Shown one piece after another: positions 22,498 through 31,567 of a stretch of 38,500 nucleotides of DNA; the first letter of the stretch is position 1, and every line of letters starts with the position of its first letter. A program made the position numbers and the translations under genes. The notes beneath the pieces are model-generated. The model ran no database searches. It was not told the DNA's origin and worked only from the letters and a program-made list of their open reading frames with translations. The DNA is from an uncultured Mucispirillum sp. (GTDB lineage: Bacteria; Chrysiogenota; Deferribacteres; Deferribacterales; Mucispirillaceae). The stretch covers positions 1-38,500 of the forward strand of contig CALVEY010000021.1 of the NCBI GenBank assembly GCA_944326705.1. Direction: 5' to 3'.

Positions 22498-23658
22498 ATG
22501 TCATCTCTTATGAGTAATTACGGCAGATTTAAATTATCATTTGCCTATGGTCAGGGTGCAAAACTTTATACAGCAGATAATGAAGAATATCTTGATTTTG
22601 CTTCAGGGATTTCTGTTACTAATTTAGGTCATAATTTTAAACCGTTAGTAGATGCTGTTGCTATGCAGGCATCAAAAGTTATGCATACATCAAATCTTTA
22701 TGAAATACCAATGCAGGAAGAATTAGCAGATTTAATTTCTAAAAACAGCTTTAATGGTAAAGTGTTTTTCTGTAATTCTGGTGCAGAAGCAAATGAGGCA
22801 GCAATAAAGCTTGCCCGCCTTTATGGTAATACTGTGCATCATGGCAAAAAATATAAAATTATATCAATGTATAATTCTTTTCATGGTAGAACTTATGCAA
22901 CAATGGGTGCTACAGCTCAGGAAAAAATACAAAAAGGTTTTACACCTATGCCTGCATATAACCAGTATATACCTTTTAATGATATAGAAGCGCTTAAAAA
23001 TGCAGTATCTTTAAATGATACGGCTGCAATAATCTTAGAGCTTTTCCAAGGGGAAGGCGGTGTTATACCTGTTGATATTGATTTTTTAAAAGAAGTTCGT
23101 AGAATATGTGATGAAAAAGATATATTAATGATACTTGATGAAGTGCAGACAGGTTACGGCAGAACTGGTGAATTATTTGCATATAAGCTTTTTGGGGTAG
23201 TGCCTGATATTATGACACTTTCAAAATCTATTGCAGGTGGTATTCCAATGGGTGCTGTTGTGGCAGTAGAAAAAGCTGCATCTCTTTTTACACCAGGCAC
23301 TCACGGCTCAACTTTTGGGGGCAATCCACTTGCCTGCGCTGCTGCATTAGTAGTTATTAAAGAAATGACAAAAGATGGATTTTTACAGTCAGTAAAAGAT
23401 AAAGGTGCATTATTAAAAGATTATTTAAATAAAAACCTTCCAGATACATGTAAAGTGAAAGGGGAAGGGCTTTTAATAGGAGTTAAAACTCCATATCAGC
23501 CAAAAGATGTATCAGATGCATGTATAAAAAATCATCTTTTAATCGTTACAGCTGGTAATAATTCTGTGCGTCTTTATCCACCATTAAATATAAGCGATGA
23601 AGAGTTATTAAAAGGTGCAGAAGTATTTGTATCAACTATTAAGGAATTAGGTAAATAA
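22498..23658 (+). CDS. argD: Acetylornithine aminotransferase ArgD, 386 aa
   Basis: A PLP-dependent class III aminotransferase that converts N-acetylglutamate semialdehyde to N-acetylornithine in arginine synthesis. Visible: FCNSGAEANEAAIKLAR (cofactor phosphate site), SFHGRT, the LDEVQTGYGRTG loop and the PLP lysine in LSKSIAGG (K243). Length is typical. First gene of argD-argF-argG-glyQ. Succinylornithine and GABA transaminases are related, but the arginine context decides. Confidence 0.94.
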   Translation: MSSLMSNYGRFKLSFAYGQGAKLYTADNEEYLDFASGISVTNLGHNFKPLVDAVAMQASKVMHTSNLYEIPMQEELADLISKNSFNGKVFFCNSGAEANEAAIKLARLYGNTVHHGKKYKIISMYNSFHGRTYATMGATAQEKIQKGFTPMPAYNQYIPFNDIEALKNAVSLNDTAAIILELFQGEGGVIPVDIDFLKEVRRICDEKDILMILDEVQTGYGRTGELFAYKLFGVVPDIMTLSKSIAGGIPMGAVVAVEKAASLFTPGTHGSTFGGNPLACAAALVVIKEMTKDGFLQSVKDKGALLKDYLNKNLPDTCKVKGEGLLIGVKTPYQPKDVSDACIKNHLLIVTAGNNSVRLYPPLNISDEELLKGAEVFVSTIKELGK

Positions 23659-23660
23659 TT

Positions 23661-24593
23661 ATGATAGAACCACGCCATTTTTTAACATTATTAGATAGAA
23701 GCCCTGAGGAGCTGCAGACTTTAATAGATACAGCCATAAGACTTAAAGATGAACGCAGAAAAGGGATAAAGCATAGAGAGCTTGAAGGTAAAACTCTTGC
23801 TATGATATTTGAAAAATCATCTACAAGAACACGCATAAGCTTTGAAACAGCTATGAATGAGCTAGGCGGTTATCCTATGTTTTTAAGCAGTAAAGATATA
23901 CAGCTTGGCAGAGGCGAAACTATAAAAGATACTGCAAGAGTTATGAGCAGATATGTTCACGGCATTATGATTAGAACATTTGGTCATGAAAGAGTTACTG
24001 AATTAGCAGAATATTCTTCTGTGCCAGTGATTAATGCTTTAACAGACAGCTTTCACCCATGCCAGATAATGGCAGATATGATGACTATGCAGGAAAAATT
24101 TGGCAGAATTAAAGGCTTAAAAGTTGCTTATATTGGTGATGGCAACAATATGGCGCACTCATGGATAAATGGTGCAAGCCAAATGGGTTTTCATATTGCC
24201 ATAGCTTCCCCAAAAGGTTATCATGTTGATTATGATATAGTAGAAAATGCTAAAAAATATGCAGCTAAAAACGGCGGCACAATCACATTAACTCACAACC
24301 CAAGAGAAGCAGCAGAAAATGCTAATGTTATATATACTGATGTTTGGGCAAGTATGGGTCAGGAAGAAGAAAGTGCAAAACGCATAAAAGATTTTCAAGG
24401 CTATCAGGTAGATTCATCTATTATGGCTTTAGCTGATAAAGATGCTGTATTTATGCACTGCCTGCCTGCTCACCGTGGAGAAGAAGTTACTGAAGAAGTG
24501 CTTGAAAGTAGAGCCTCAGTTATTTTTGATGAGGCAGAAAATAGATTACATGTTCAAAAAGCTATATTAATAGACTGTATTGGAGGAATATAA
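23661..24593 (+). CDS. argF: Ornithine carbamoyltransferase ArgF, 310 aa
   Basis: Makes citrulline from ornithine and carbamoyl phosphate. Family motifs: carbamoyl-phosphate loop SSTRTR (53-58), then HPCQIMADMMT, and the ornithine-binding HCLPAHRGEE (from about 266). It starts two bases after the argD stop. Length is normal for an anabolic trimer-forming OTC. Confidence 0.96.
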   Translation: MIEPRHFLTLLDRSPEELQTLIDTAIRLKDERRKGIKHRELEGKTLAMIFEKSSTRTRISFETAMNELGGYPMFLSSKDIQLGRGETIKDTARVMSRYVHGIMIRTFGHERVTELAEYSSVPVINALTDSFHPCQIMADMMTMQEKFGRIKGLKVAYIGDGNNMAHSWINGASQMGFHIAIASPKGYHVDYDIVENAKKYAAKNGGTITLTHNPREAAENANVIYTDVWASMGQEEESAKRIKDFQGYQVDSSIMALADKDAVFMHCLPAHRGEEVTEEVLESRASVIFDEAENRLHVQKAILIDCIGGI

Positions 24594-24594
24594 A

Positions 24595-25803
24595 ATGGCA
24601 AAAGAAAAAGTATTACTTGCATATTCAGGTGGTTTAGATACATCTGTAATTTTAAAATGGCTTACATTAAAAGGCTATGAAGTTGTAGCTTATGTAGCAA
24701 ATGTAGGACAGGATTCTGACTGGGATACTATTAAAGAAAAAGCTCATAAATCAGGTGCATGTGAAGTTATTGTTGATGATTTAAGAGAAGAATTTGTTAA
24801 AGATTTCGTTTTTCCTGCTGTTGCATTTAATGCATTATATGAAGGCAGATACTATTTAGGTACATCTCTTGCCCGCCCTGTAATTGCAAAAGGTATGGTA
24901 GAGGCTGCAAGAAAAACTGGCTGTTCTTACTTTGCTCATGGTGCAACTGGTAAAGGTAACGACCAGGTTCGTTTTGAATTAACTGCAGCAGCACTTGCTC
25001 CAGATTTAAAAGTTATTGCTCCATGGAGAGATGAAGAATTTTTTACAGTAATTAAAGGCAGAAAAGAAGCTATGGAATTTGCTGCAAAATATGATATTCC
25101 TGTAAAAGCAACAGTTGCTAAACCATGGTCAAGCGATGATAACGCATTACACATTTCATTTGAAGCAGGTATTTTAGAAGACCCTGCAGTATGTCCGCCA
25201 GATGATATGTTTGAATACAGCAAAAGCCCAAAAGCTGCTCCAGATAAAGCAACAGTTATTGAGCTTGAATTTGATAAAGGTGTAGCTGTTAAATTAAACG
25301 GCGAAACATTAAGCCCATATAATATGCTTATGGCTTTAAATAAATTAGGCGGCGAAAATGGTATCGGCAGGGTAGATATGGTGGAAAGCCGTTATGTTGG
25401 TATGAAATCAAGAGGCGTATATGAAACTCCAGGTGCAGCTATTATTATGGCAGCTCATAGAGATTTAGAAGGCTTAACTCTTGACGGCAGCGTATTAAAC
25501 TTAAAAGAAACTTTAATGCCAAGGTTTGCAACACTTGTATATAACGGCTACTGGTTCTCTCATGAAATGGACTGCCTGCGTGCTCTGCTTGATAAATCTC
25601 AAGAATATGTTACAGGTAAAGTTAAACTTGAATTATATAAAGGTAATGTAACATGTATTGGTAGAAGCTCTGATTACTCTCTTTATAATATGGCTATCGC
25701 ATCTATGGAAGATGACGGCGGTGCATATAACCAAAGCGATGCAACAGGATTTATCAGACTGCACTCTCTGCCATTAAAAATGCATGCAGCTCGCAAAAAA
25801 TAA
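24595..25803 (+). CDS. argG: Argininosuccinate synthase ArgG, 402 aa
   Basis: ATP-dependent joining of citrulline and aspartate to argininosuccinate. The PP-loop ATP site is AYSGGLDTS (9-17). Further family segments are HGATGKGNDQVRFEL and the C-terminal ESRYVGMKSRGVYETPG. The start is the ATG at 24595, with GGAGG at 24582-24586; a longer frame from 24580 is rejected. argH, which completes the pathway, is not next to it. Confidence 0.97.
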   Translation: MAKEKVLLAYSGGLDTSVILKWLTLKGYEVVAYVANVGQDSDWDTIKEKAHKSGACEVIVDDLREEFVKDFVFPAVAFNALYEGRYYLGTSLARPVIAKGMVEAARKTGCSYFAHGATGKGNDQVRFELTAAALAPDLKVIAPWRDEEFFTVIKGRKEAMEFAAKYDIPVKATVAKPWSSDDNALHISFEAGILEDPAVCPPDDMFEYSKSPKAAPDKATVIELEFDKGVAVKLNGETLSPYNMLMALNKLGGENGIGRVDMVESRYVGMKSRGVYETPGAAIIMAAHRDLEGLTLDGSVLNLKETLMPRFATLVYNGYWFSHEMDCLRALLDKSQEYVTGKVKLELYKGNVTCIGRSSDYSLYNMAIASMEDDGGAYNQSDATGFIRLHSLPLKMHAARKK

Positions 25804-25812
25804 GGAGAATAT

Positions 25813-26682
25813 ATGTATTTTCAAGATGTGATAATGAATCTGCATCGCTTTTGGGCAGACCAGGGATGTATAGTTTATCAGCCTTATGATAATGAAGTAG
25901 GCGCAGGAACTTTCAACCCTGCTACATTCTTAATGTGCTTAGGTCCAGAGCCATGGAAAGCATGCTATGTAGAGCCAAGCAGACGCCCAACTGACGGCAG
26001 ATATGGTGAAAATCCAAACAGATTACAGCACTACTACCAGTTTCAAGTGCTTTTAAAACCATCACCTGATAATATTCAAGAGCTATACTTAAAAAGTCTT
26101 GAAGCATTAGGTATTAACATATTAGACCATGACATCAGATTTGTAGAAGATGACTGGGAATCTCCAACATTAGGTGCATGGGGCTTAGGCTGGGAAGTAT
26201 GGCTTGATGGTATGGAAATAACTCAGTTTACATATTTTCAGCAGGCAGGCGGCATTGATTTAAAACCTGTGTCTGGTGAAATTACATACGGCTTAGAGCG
26301 TATTACAATGTATTTACAGCAGGTAGAATCTGTATTTGATATTAAATGGAATGATAAACTGACTTATGGTGATGTTTACCACCAAAACGAAGTGCAGTTT
26401 TCTAAATTTAATTTTGAAGCTGCTGATGTACCTACACTTTTTAATCTTTTTGAAACTTATGAAAAAGAATGTGTAAGGATTGCAGAAATGGGGCTTCCAC
26501 TGCCTGCTTATGACTACTGTTTAAAATGCAGCCATACTTTTAATCTGCTTGATGCAAGAAGTGCAATATCTGTTACAGAAAGAACAAGCTATATTGCAAG
26601 AGTTAGAGCATTAGCAAAAATATGTGCTGAAAAGTTTGTAGAAACAAGAGAGTCTATGGGCTATCCATTATTAAATAAATAA
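25813..26682 (+). CDS. glyQ: Glycyl-tRNA synthetase alpha subunit GlyQ, 289 aa
   Basis: The catalytic class II alpha subunit of the alpha2-beta2 glycyl-tRNA synthetase. Opening [35 protein letters not shown], and [20 protein letters not shown] are characteristic; [13 protein letters not shown] is motif 3-like. AAGGAG precedes the ATG. It is nine bases after argG and is the last gene before a terminator; glyS, the beta subunit needed for activity and usually adjacent, is not in this window. Confidence 0.97.
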   Translation: MYFQDVIMNLHRFWADQGCIVYQPYDNEVGAGTFNPATFLMCLGPEPWKACYVEPSRRPTDGRYGENPNRLQHYYQFQVLLKPSPDNIQELYLKSLEALGINILDHDIRFVEDDWESPTLGAWGLGWEVWLDGMEITQFTYFQQAGGIDLKPVSGEITYGLERITMYLQQVESVFDIKWNDKLTYGDVYHQNEVQFSKFNFEAADVPTLFNLFETYEKECVRIAEMGLPLPAYDYCLKCSHTFNLLDARSAISVTERTSYIARVRALAKICAEKFVETRESMGYPLLNK

Positions 26683-26697
26683 TCTAATTAAATATAT

Positions 26698-26735
26698 TAT
26701 CCTGCTGAATAGCTTTTCAGCAGGATAGTCATTTT
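26698..26735 (+). terminator. Intrinsic terminator after glyQ
   Basis: A perfect 12-base-pair stem, tatcctgctgaa (26698-26709) and ttcagcaggata (26716-26727), with loop tagctt, is followed by gtcattttt. It closes the argD-glyQ operon. Confidence 0.9.
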
Positions 26736-26853
26736 TCTAAAATATTTTATACACACAACAAACAGCTCCATAATGTATCTGAATATATGAACAAAACTAT
26801 TTATTTTGTTAATAAAATTGATTATATTTAATAGTAGGTTTTTGGAGGTAATA

Positions 26854-28659
26854 ATGACAAAAATTAAATCTATTTTCTTAATATGTTTATCGGTAATGTT
26901 ATTTGGCTGTAATAATAGTAACAGCAGCAGTGGTTCATCTCAAGGACCTGTTGAACAGCCAGAATATACAACATTATTTAATGTTTCATCATACGATTTA
27001 ACAGTTGGAGATAATATTCAGCTTGACTATAATACAACAGCTGGAGCTGCAGTATCTTTTGTATCAAGTGATTTAACAGTTGCAGCAGTTACTAATACAG
27101 GTATAGTGTCTGCCTTAAAGGAAGGCTCAGCAGTTATTGAAATGACTTTAACTATTAATGGAAAAACTCAGAAAGATAAATGTACGATTAATGTTACTGA
27201 TAAAGATATAACATTTATAGGCTATCAAAAAGAAAGTGTAACAATCAGTATTAATGAAACAATCACACCAGCATTAACTATACTGCCTGAAAATATGACG
27301 GCTGAAAATATAACTTATCAAATCTCAAATACTGGTATTGCAAGTGTTGATAAAAATGGTGCCGTAACAGGTATAAAAGCAGGAGAAACTGTTTTAACAG
27401 CATCTTATAAAAGTCTTAAAACATCTATTAAAATAATAGTTGCAGCAACTACTGTAAGTGTGGAAAATATTATTTTAGAATGTGGTAATATATCACTTTA
27501 TCAAGGGCAAACTCATCAGCTTAATCCGCAGGTTCTGCCGCCAAATGCATCAAATAAAAATGTATTTTATACAACAGATAATAAAGATGTGGCAACAGTA
27601 TATCCAAATGGTTTAATTACTGCCCAAAACCCTGGCACTGCTTCTATTACAGCAGAAACAGAGGACGGCAGAAAACAGGCATCATGCAGTGTTATTGTTA
27701 ATGAAACGCATGCTCAGCTTGAAAGTATTAGTATAGATGATGTAATCCTTGAAAATGGAACATCTAAATTTATTCAAGTAAAAATCACACCAGAAAATGC
27801 AAAATTTTCTAATTTGAAAGTGCAGCAGCCAAATGATTCTGTTACGATAACAAATGCTGATAGAACATTACTGCTTGTCACTGCAAAAAAACAGGGATAT
27901 TTTTCACGCATTAATATAGAAGCTGAAAACTGCGAGCCTGCTGAAAATACCAGCTGTTCTAAAACATTTGATATATATGCATATGATAATAATACTGCAT
28001 CTCTTCCTGAATATTTAGAACTTGCAGAGCCTTATAATATGGTTATGCCAGATGGAGAAAATTTTAAAATATATATGAATTTTGAAAAAGGTGATAAATT
28101 TAATCCTTTATCAGCAGTAAACTATATTCCATTTAATTCTGTTATAGATAAAGAGTTAATTGCTGTAAACACTCCAGAAGTTGCAGGTAATGGACAGGTA
28201 ATATATTATTCCAAAGAAGATGGTTTAATACATGCACAGGGAACTGGTGAAGCAATGGTAGAAATAGAAGTTCTTAGAAATACTGATGATGAATATTATA
28301 TAGCACCAGTTAAAATACCAGTAATTGTTGCATCAGATGAAAGCCAGATTCCATATTATTATAAAATCTGCCCTGCTAAAAGCATTGTTATTGATAATAA
28401 ACAAGATTTGAAAAATAATTTAATTTTAGGCAGTAAACCAGTTTTTGTATATGCTACTGTAACACATCAAGCTGACTGCTCATTTGGAAAAGTAGATGCA
28501 TATAAAATAGAAACAAGTGATAAAAATATTGTAGATATTATTGACGGCTATGCTTATGCAAAAAAAGCAGGTAAAGCAGTAATCACTGTTACATCAAACA
28601 GCGTATATACTATTGATAACAAACCTGTTAAAGCAAGTGTAGAAATAGAAGTAAAATAA
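26854..28659 (+). CDS. Lipoprotein with bacterial Ig-like (Big2) domains, 601 aa
   Basis: A surface or periplasmic lipoprotein. The start is the ATG at 26854, preceded by TTGGAGG; the frame extends upstream but without a site. The signal peptide ends in the lipobox VMLFGC, followed by a Ser-rich linker. Big2-like repeats follow: about 35-110, 112-190 and 196-285, each with an opening strand, a V-(A/S)-x-V segment and a closing G-(x)-A/T-x-I/L turn (for example NKDVATVYPNGLITAQNPGTASIT). The rest (about 290-601) has more diverged beta domains, the last again Big2-like (KAGKAVITVTS). Such modules often mediate adhesion. It stands alone with its own terminator. Confidence 0.88.
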   Translation: MTKIKSIFLICLSVMLFGCNNSNSSSGSSQGPVEQPEYTTLFNVSSYDLTVGDNIQLDYNTTAGAAVSFVSSDLTVAAVTNTGIVSALKEGSAVIEMTLTINGKTQKDKCTINVTDKDITFIGYQKESVTISINETITPALTILPENMTAENITYQISNTGIASVDKNGAVTGIKAGETVLTASYKSLKTSIKIIVAATTVSVENIILECGNISLYQGQTHQLNPQVLPPNASNKNVFYTTDNKDVATVYPNGLITAQNPGTASITAETEDGRKQASCSVIVNETHAQLESISIDDVILENGTSKFIQVKITPENAKFSNLKVQQPNDSVTITNADRTLLLVTAKKQGYFSRINIEAENCEPAENTSCSKTFDIYAYDNNTASLPEYLELAEPYNMVMPDGENFKIYMNFEKGDKFNPLSAVNYIPFNSVIDKELIAVNTPEVAGNGQVIYYSKEDGLIHAQGTGEAMVEIEVLRNTDDEYYIAPVKIPVIVASDESQIPYYYKICPAKSIVIDNKQDLKNNLILGSKPVFVYATVTHQADCSFGKVDAYKIETSDKNIVDIIDGYAYAKKAGKAVITVTSNSVYTIDNKPVKASVEIEVK

Positions 28660-28679
28660 TTTAAAGATATATAAAATAA

Positions 28680-28716
28680 ATACCCTGTCTGTATATCACG
28701 CAGGCGGGGTATTTTT
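28680..28716 (+). terminator. Intrinsic terminator after the Big2 lipoprotein
   Basis: Stem ataccctgtctg (28680-28691) and caggcggggtat (28701-28712), with two G-U pairs, followed by ttttt. Confidence 0.85.
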
Positions 28717-29036
28717 ATATTAAAAGATATATTTATTTGATATATTAATCTGCCAGATTAGTTTTAATAAAGTATAAAGGAAGTATAAAATATATAAACA
28801 GCATACTTTTACATACTGTTTTTCACTGTAACATCATATAATGAATAAAACAGGCTTATTTATTAAATTAATAATTTAATAAGAGATAATCATGCAGCAT
28901 ATTAACTATGTTATCAGGAAAGTAAACCTTATTAATAAAAATAGTATTTATAAGTATATATTAAAAATATTTAATGAATTACAGCTTGGAAAATATATCA
29001 GTCTATCTTTCTTAATGCACAGTTTAATAAAAGGCA

Positions 29037-29078
29037 TAAAAAAAGGTTTGAATTTTGTATAATGAAAATTCAAACCTT
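29037..29078 (-). terminator. Intrinsic terminator of ppiD
   Basis: A perfect 14-base-pair stem, aaggtttgaatttt (29043-29056) and aaaattcaaacctt (29065-29078), loop gtataatg, is followed on the minus strand by a run of T (29038-29044 as A on plus). Confidence 0.9.
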
Positions 29079-29123
29079 ATATTTATAATTTAATATTTTA
29101 ATAAATAAAATTATATATGCTTA

Positions 29124-31040
29124 TTAAGGCATTACTATATTCATACTGTTTAGAAAATCCTGATTAAATTTTATATCAGCTTTTTCTGCAGCTTTTTTAG
29201 TAAACCCATCAACTGCTGTGTTGCCTTTTATTGTTGAAATATAGTTTGAAATATTTTCTTTTTCATTTTCAAGGCCGCTTTTTTCTGGCAGAGTTATTTT
29301 TGCAACTTTAAAAATATAAAAGTTGTTGTCTAAAAGATATGGTTTTTGTAAGAAATGACCACTTTTAGTTTTAATAATCTGCTCTATTAATGCAGCATCA
29401 TTTTTAAATAATTTTTCAAGGTCTGCATTATCTCTTACAAATGAAACATTTGATATAGAAGCATTATATTTAGATGCAGTTTGTTCAAAGCCTGCACCTG
29501 CTAAGTCGCTCTCTATTGCTTTAATACCTTCTTTAGTTATTTTATCAACTCTGTAATCAATAACTAACTGGTTTTTAATTTTATCCATATCTGGAATATA
29601 AGAAGGTTTTTTATCAACTATTTCAAATATATAAGCCATACTTCCGTCAAGAATTGTCTGGCTTAATTCACCTTTGCTCATTTTGTATAATGCATTTTTT
29701 GTTTCTGGTTTAATTGCAACAGCTGTTACTGGGAATACTGCATTTTCGGCAATAAAATCAAGCTCTGTAACATTAGCATTATATGCAGGGTCTGCTTTTT
29801 GTATTGCTGTAATGCTGCCATTATCTGCTATTTTTTGGAACTCATTTAATAAGTATTTATTAAAAAGCTCTGCAGATGAAGAAGTTTTAATAGTTTCTTT
29901 TATTTCATTTTTCTTTTCTTCAAAAGTATATTTTTTTGCAGGAATTAATTCATTTACATAAGCAATAACATAGCCGTTGGCAATTTTTACTGGTTTAGAG
30001 TATGTTTTTGCTGGTGTAGAAAATACTGCAGTGTCAATCTCTTTTTCAAGTAAGCCTTTTTCAACTATTCCAATACGGCCGCCTTCTGCAGAGATAATAT
30101 TTTTATCAGTATAGTTATCAGCTACTTCAGCAAAGCTTTTACCAGACTGTAACTGGCTGTATGCTTCATCAATTTTTGCTTTTGCAGCATCCATTGATTT
30201 ATTATCGCTGTTATTTGCAAGTATGTATATTAAACTTACATCAGCACTTTCTTTTTTATCATAAAGCTGAGCATTATTATCATAATATGCTTTTGCCTGT
30301 TCATCAGATATCTGATAGCTGCTTAAAAATTTATTTTTATCAAATGATACATATTTTACTTTAATTTCAGCAGGTACTCTATATACTTCTTTAGTAAGGT
30401 CATAATATTCTTTTAATGCTGCATCATCAGGGTTTGCAGGAATATTTTTTTCAAAAGTATTAAGAGGAATAGCTGCATAATCAACTGTAATATTTGATTT
30501 CCTGTAATTATATTCATTTTCAATCTCTTTATCAGTAGCTATAGATTGAGTTTGATATATAAGGTTAGTCATTTTTCTCATTTTGATTTCATCTTTAACA
30601 GCTTTTTCATACTGCTCAGGGTTTAAGCCGTTATTTCTTAATACCATTTCATACTGGTCAATATTAAATTCGCCGTTTAACTGAAATGATGGAATAGAGC
30701 GGATATATGAAACAAGCTCTAAGTCTGTAGCAGGAATATCAAGTTTTTCTGCTTCAATAAGCATTAATTTTTCATTAACTAATGATTCTAATATTCTTTT
30801 AGAAAGGTTATCAATTTGAACAGCACCACCGTAACGGCGTATTTCATCATCTGCCATTTTATATCGGTTTTGGTACTCTTCATAAGTAATAATTTTGTCA
30901 TTGACTTTTGCCACATAGCCAAGAGTATTAGATTTTTCACCAACGCCCCATACTACAAATATTGTAGCTACAAATGCAATGATTACAAGCCATAAAACGA
31001 TTGATAAAGCTTTACGATTATTTCTGATAGAACTTAACAT
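29124..31040 (-). CDS. ppiD: PpiD/SurA-type periplasmic folding chaperone, 638 aa
   Basis: An inner-membrane-anchored periplasmic chaperone with a peptidyl-prolyl isomerase domain. One membrane helix at about 12-33 ends in VVWGVG, typical of PpiD. Residues about 40-200 are the SurA_N-like chaperone region (VAKVNDKIITYEEYQNRY). A parvulin domain lies at about 265-365 (QLQSGKSFAEVADNYTD, then SAEGGRIGIVEKG); parvulin active-site histidines are not obvious, so isomerase activity may be weak. A further C-terminal segment continues to 638. AGGGAA precedes the start. The SRP RNA gene lies directly upstream on the same strand, fitting a shared theme of protein export. Confidence 0.85.
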   Translation of the reverse strand: MLSSIRNNRKALSIVLWLVIIAFVATIFVVWGVGEKSNTLGYVAKVNDKIITYEEYQNRYKMADDEIRRYGGAVQIDNLSKRILESLVNEKLMLIEAEKLDIPATDLELVSYIRSIPSFQLNGEFNIDQYEMVLRNNGLNPEQYEKAVKDEIKMRKMTNLIYQTQSIATDKEIENEYNYRKSNITVDYAAIPLNTFEKNIPANPDDAALKEYYDLTKEVYRVPAEIKVKYVSFDKNKFLSSYQISDEQAKAYYDNNAQLYDKKESADVSLIYILANNSDNKSMDAAKAKIDEAYSQLQSGKSFAEVADNYTDKNIISAEGGRIGIVEKGLLEKEIDTAVFSTPAKTYSKPVKIANGYVIAYVNELIPAKKYTFEEKKNEIKETIKTSSSAELFNKYLLNEFQKIADNGSITAIQKADPAYNANVTELDFIAENAVFPVTAVAIKPETKNALYKMSKGELSQTILDGSMAYIFEIVDKKPSYIPDMDKIKNQLVIDYRVDKITKEGIKAIESDLAGAGFEQTASKYNASISNVSFVRDNADLEKLFKNDAALIEQIIKTKSGHFLQKPYLLDNNFYIFKVAKITLPEKSGLENEKENISNYISTIKGNTAVDGFTKKAAEKADIKFNQDFLNSMNIVMP

Positions 31041-31070
31041 AATATTTCCCTGTTTAATTATATTATAGAA

Positions 31071-31174
31071 GACCCGTCAGAGTAACTACGGCACACCACT
31101 ATAACAGCTACCGTTGCTTTCTTCCGAACCTGGCGGGGTTTACCGCACAGCGATTGCATAGCCCCTGACGAGTC
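31071..31174 (-). ncRNA. ffs: Signal recognition particle RNA, small bacterial (4.5S) type
   Basis: The RNA core of the co-translational targeting particle, bound by Ffh. On the minus strand the conserved apical domain is CAGGTTCGGAAGAAAGCA, equivalent to CAGGTCCGGAAGGAAGCA in E. coli 4.5S RNA, with the GGAA-type tetraloop and the asymmetric internal loop. The ends pair: gactcgtcag at the 5' end with ctgacgggtc at the 3' end, one G-U pair, giving about 104 nt. An extra hairpin at 31186-31206 (cgctcctt with aaggggcg) suggests a longer precursor. Confidence 0.92.
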
Positions 31175-31224
31175 ATCATGCGCCCCTTTATAGTAAGGAG
31201 CGAGACTTTATAAAAACAGATTAT

Positions 31225-31253
31225 TTTTTATCAATAATATTATATATTGTCAA
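31225..31253 (-). promoter_or_regulatory. Candidate promoter of the SRP RNA gene
   Basis: On the minus strand a perfect TTGACA (31248-31253) is followed after 17 bases by TAAAAA (31225-31230), a poor -10. The start would lie 40-50 bases before the mature RNA. Confidence 0.4.
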
Positions 31254-31485
31254 ATAAAAAATAAAGTCTTAGTAAAAAAAATATATAATTTATAGTTTAA
31301 AGCAATGTTTTTATATTTAAACAGAGTTATAAAAACAGTAAAAAAATATGTATTAATCAGTAATATCGCATAGCAACAAAATATTCTGCAATGTTTTTTT
31401 ATCATAAAACAAAGTAATAAATCAATGGTTATATTAATATTTTAAGTAAAAGAATAAAAAATTAATATTTTTATAAAATTTCTGC

Positions 31486-31514
31486 TTGATTATATCTACA
31501 AAATAGTTTATCTT
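31486..31514 (+). promoter_or_regulatory. Sigma-70 promoter of the symporter gene
   Basis: TTGATT (31486-31491) and TATCTT (31509-31514), spacing 17. GGAGG precedes the ATG at 31568. Confidence 0.6.
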
Positions 31515-31567
31515 GATGTTAGAACAATATTTTATTTGTTTTATAAAATTATTTTTGGAGGTCCATT

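Larger units (their letters stand above)
28660..29123. other. Intergenic region between convergent genes
   Basis: Besides the two terminators annotated here, I see no open frame with a ribosome binding site, no repeat and no RNA fold in this AT-rich 464-base stretch. Confidence 0.6.
31175..31567. other. Divergent intergenic region between ffs and the symporter gene
   Basis: AT-rich; it holds the ffs precursor hairpin (31186-31206), a candidate ffs promoter and the symporter promoter. I see no additional gene or repeat. Confidence 0.6.
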
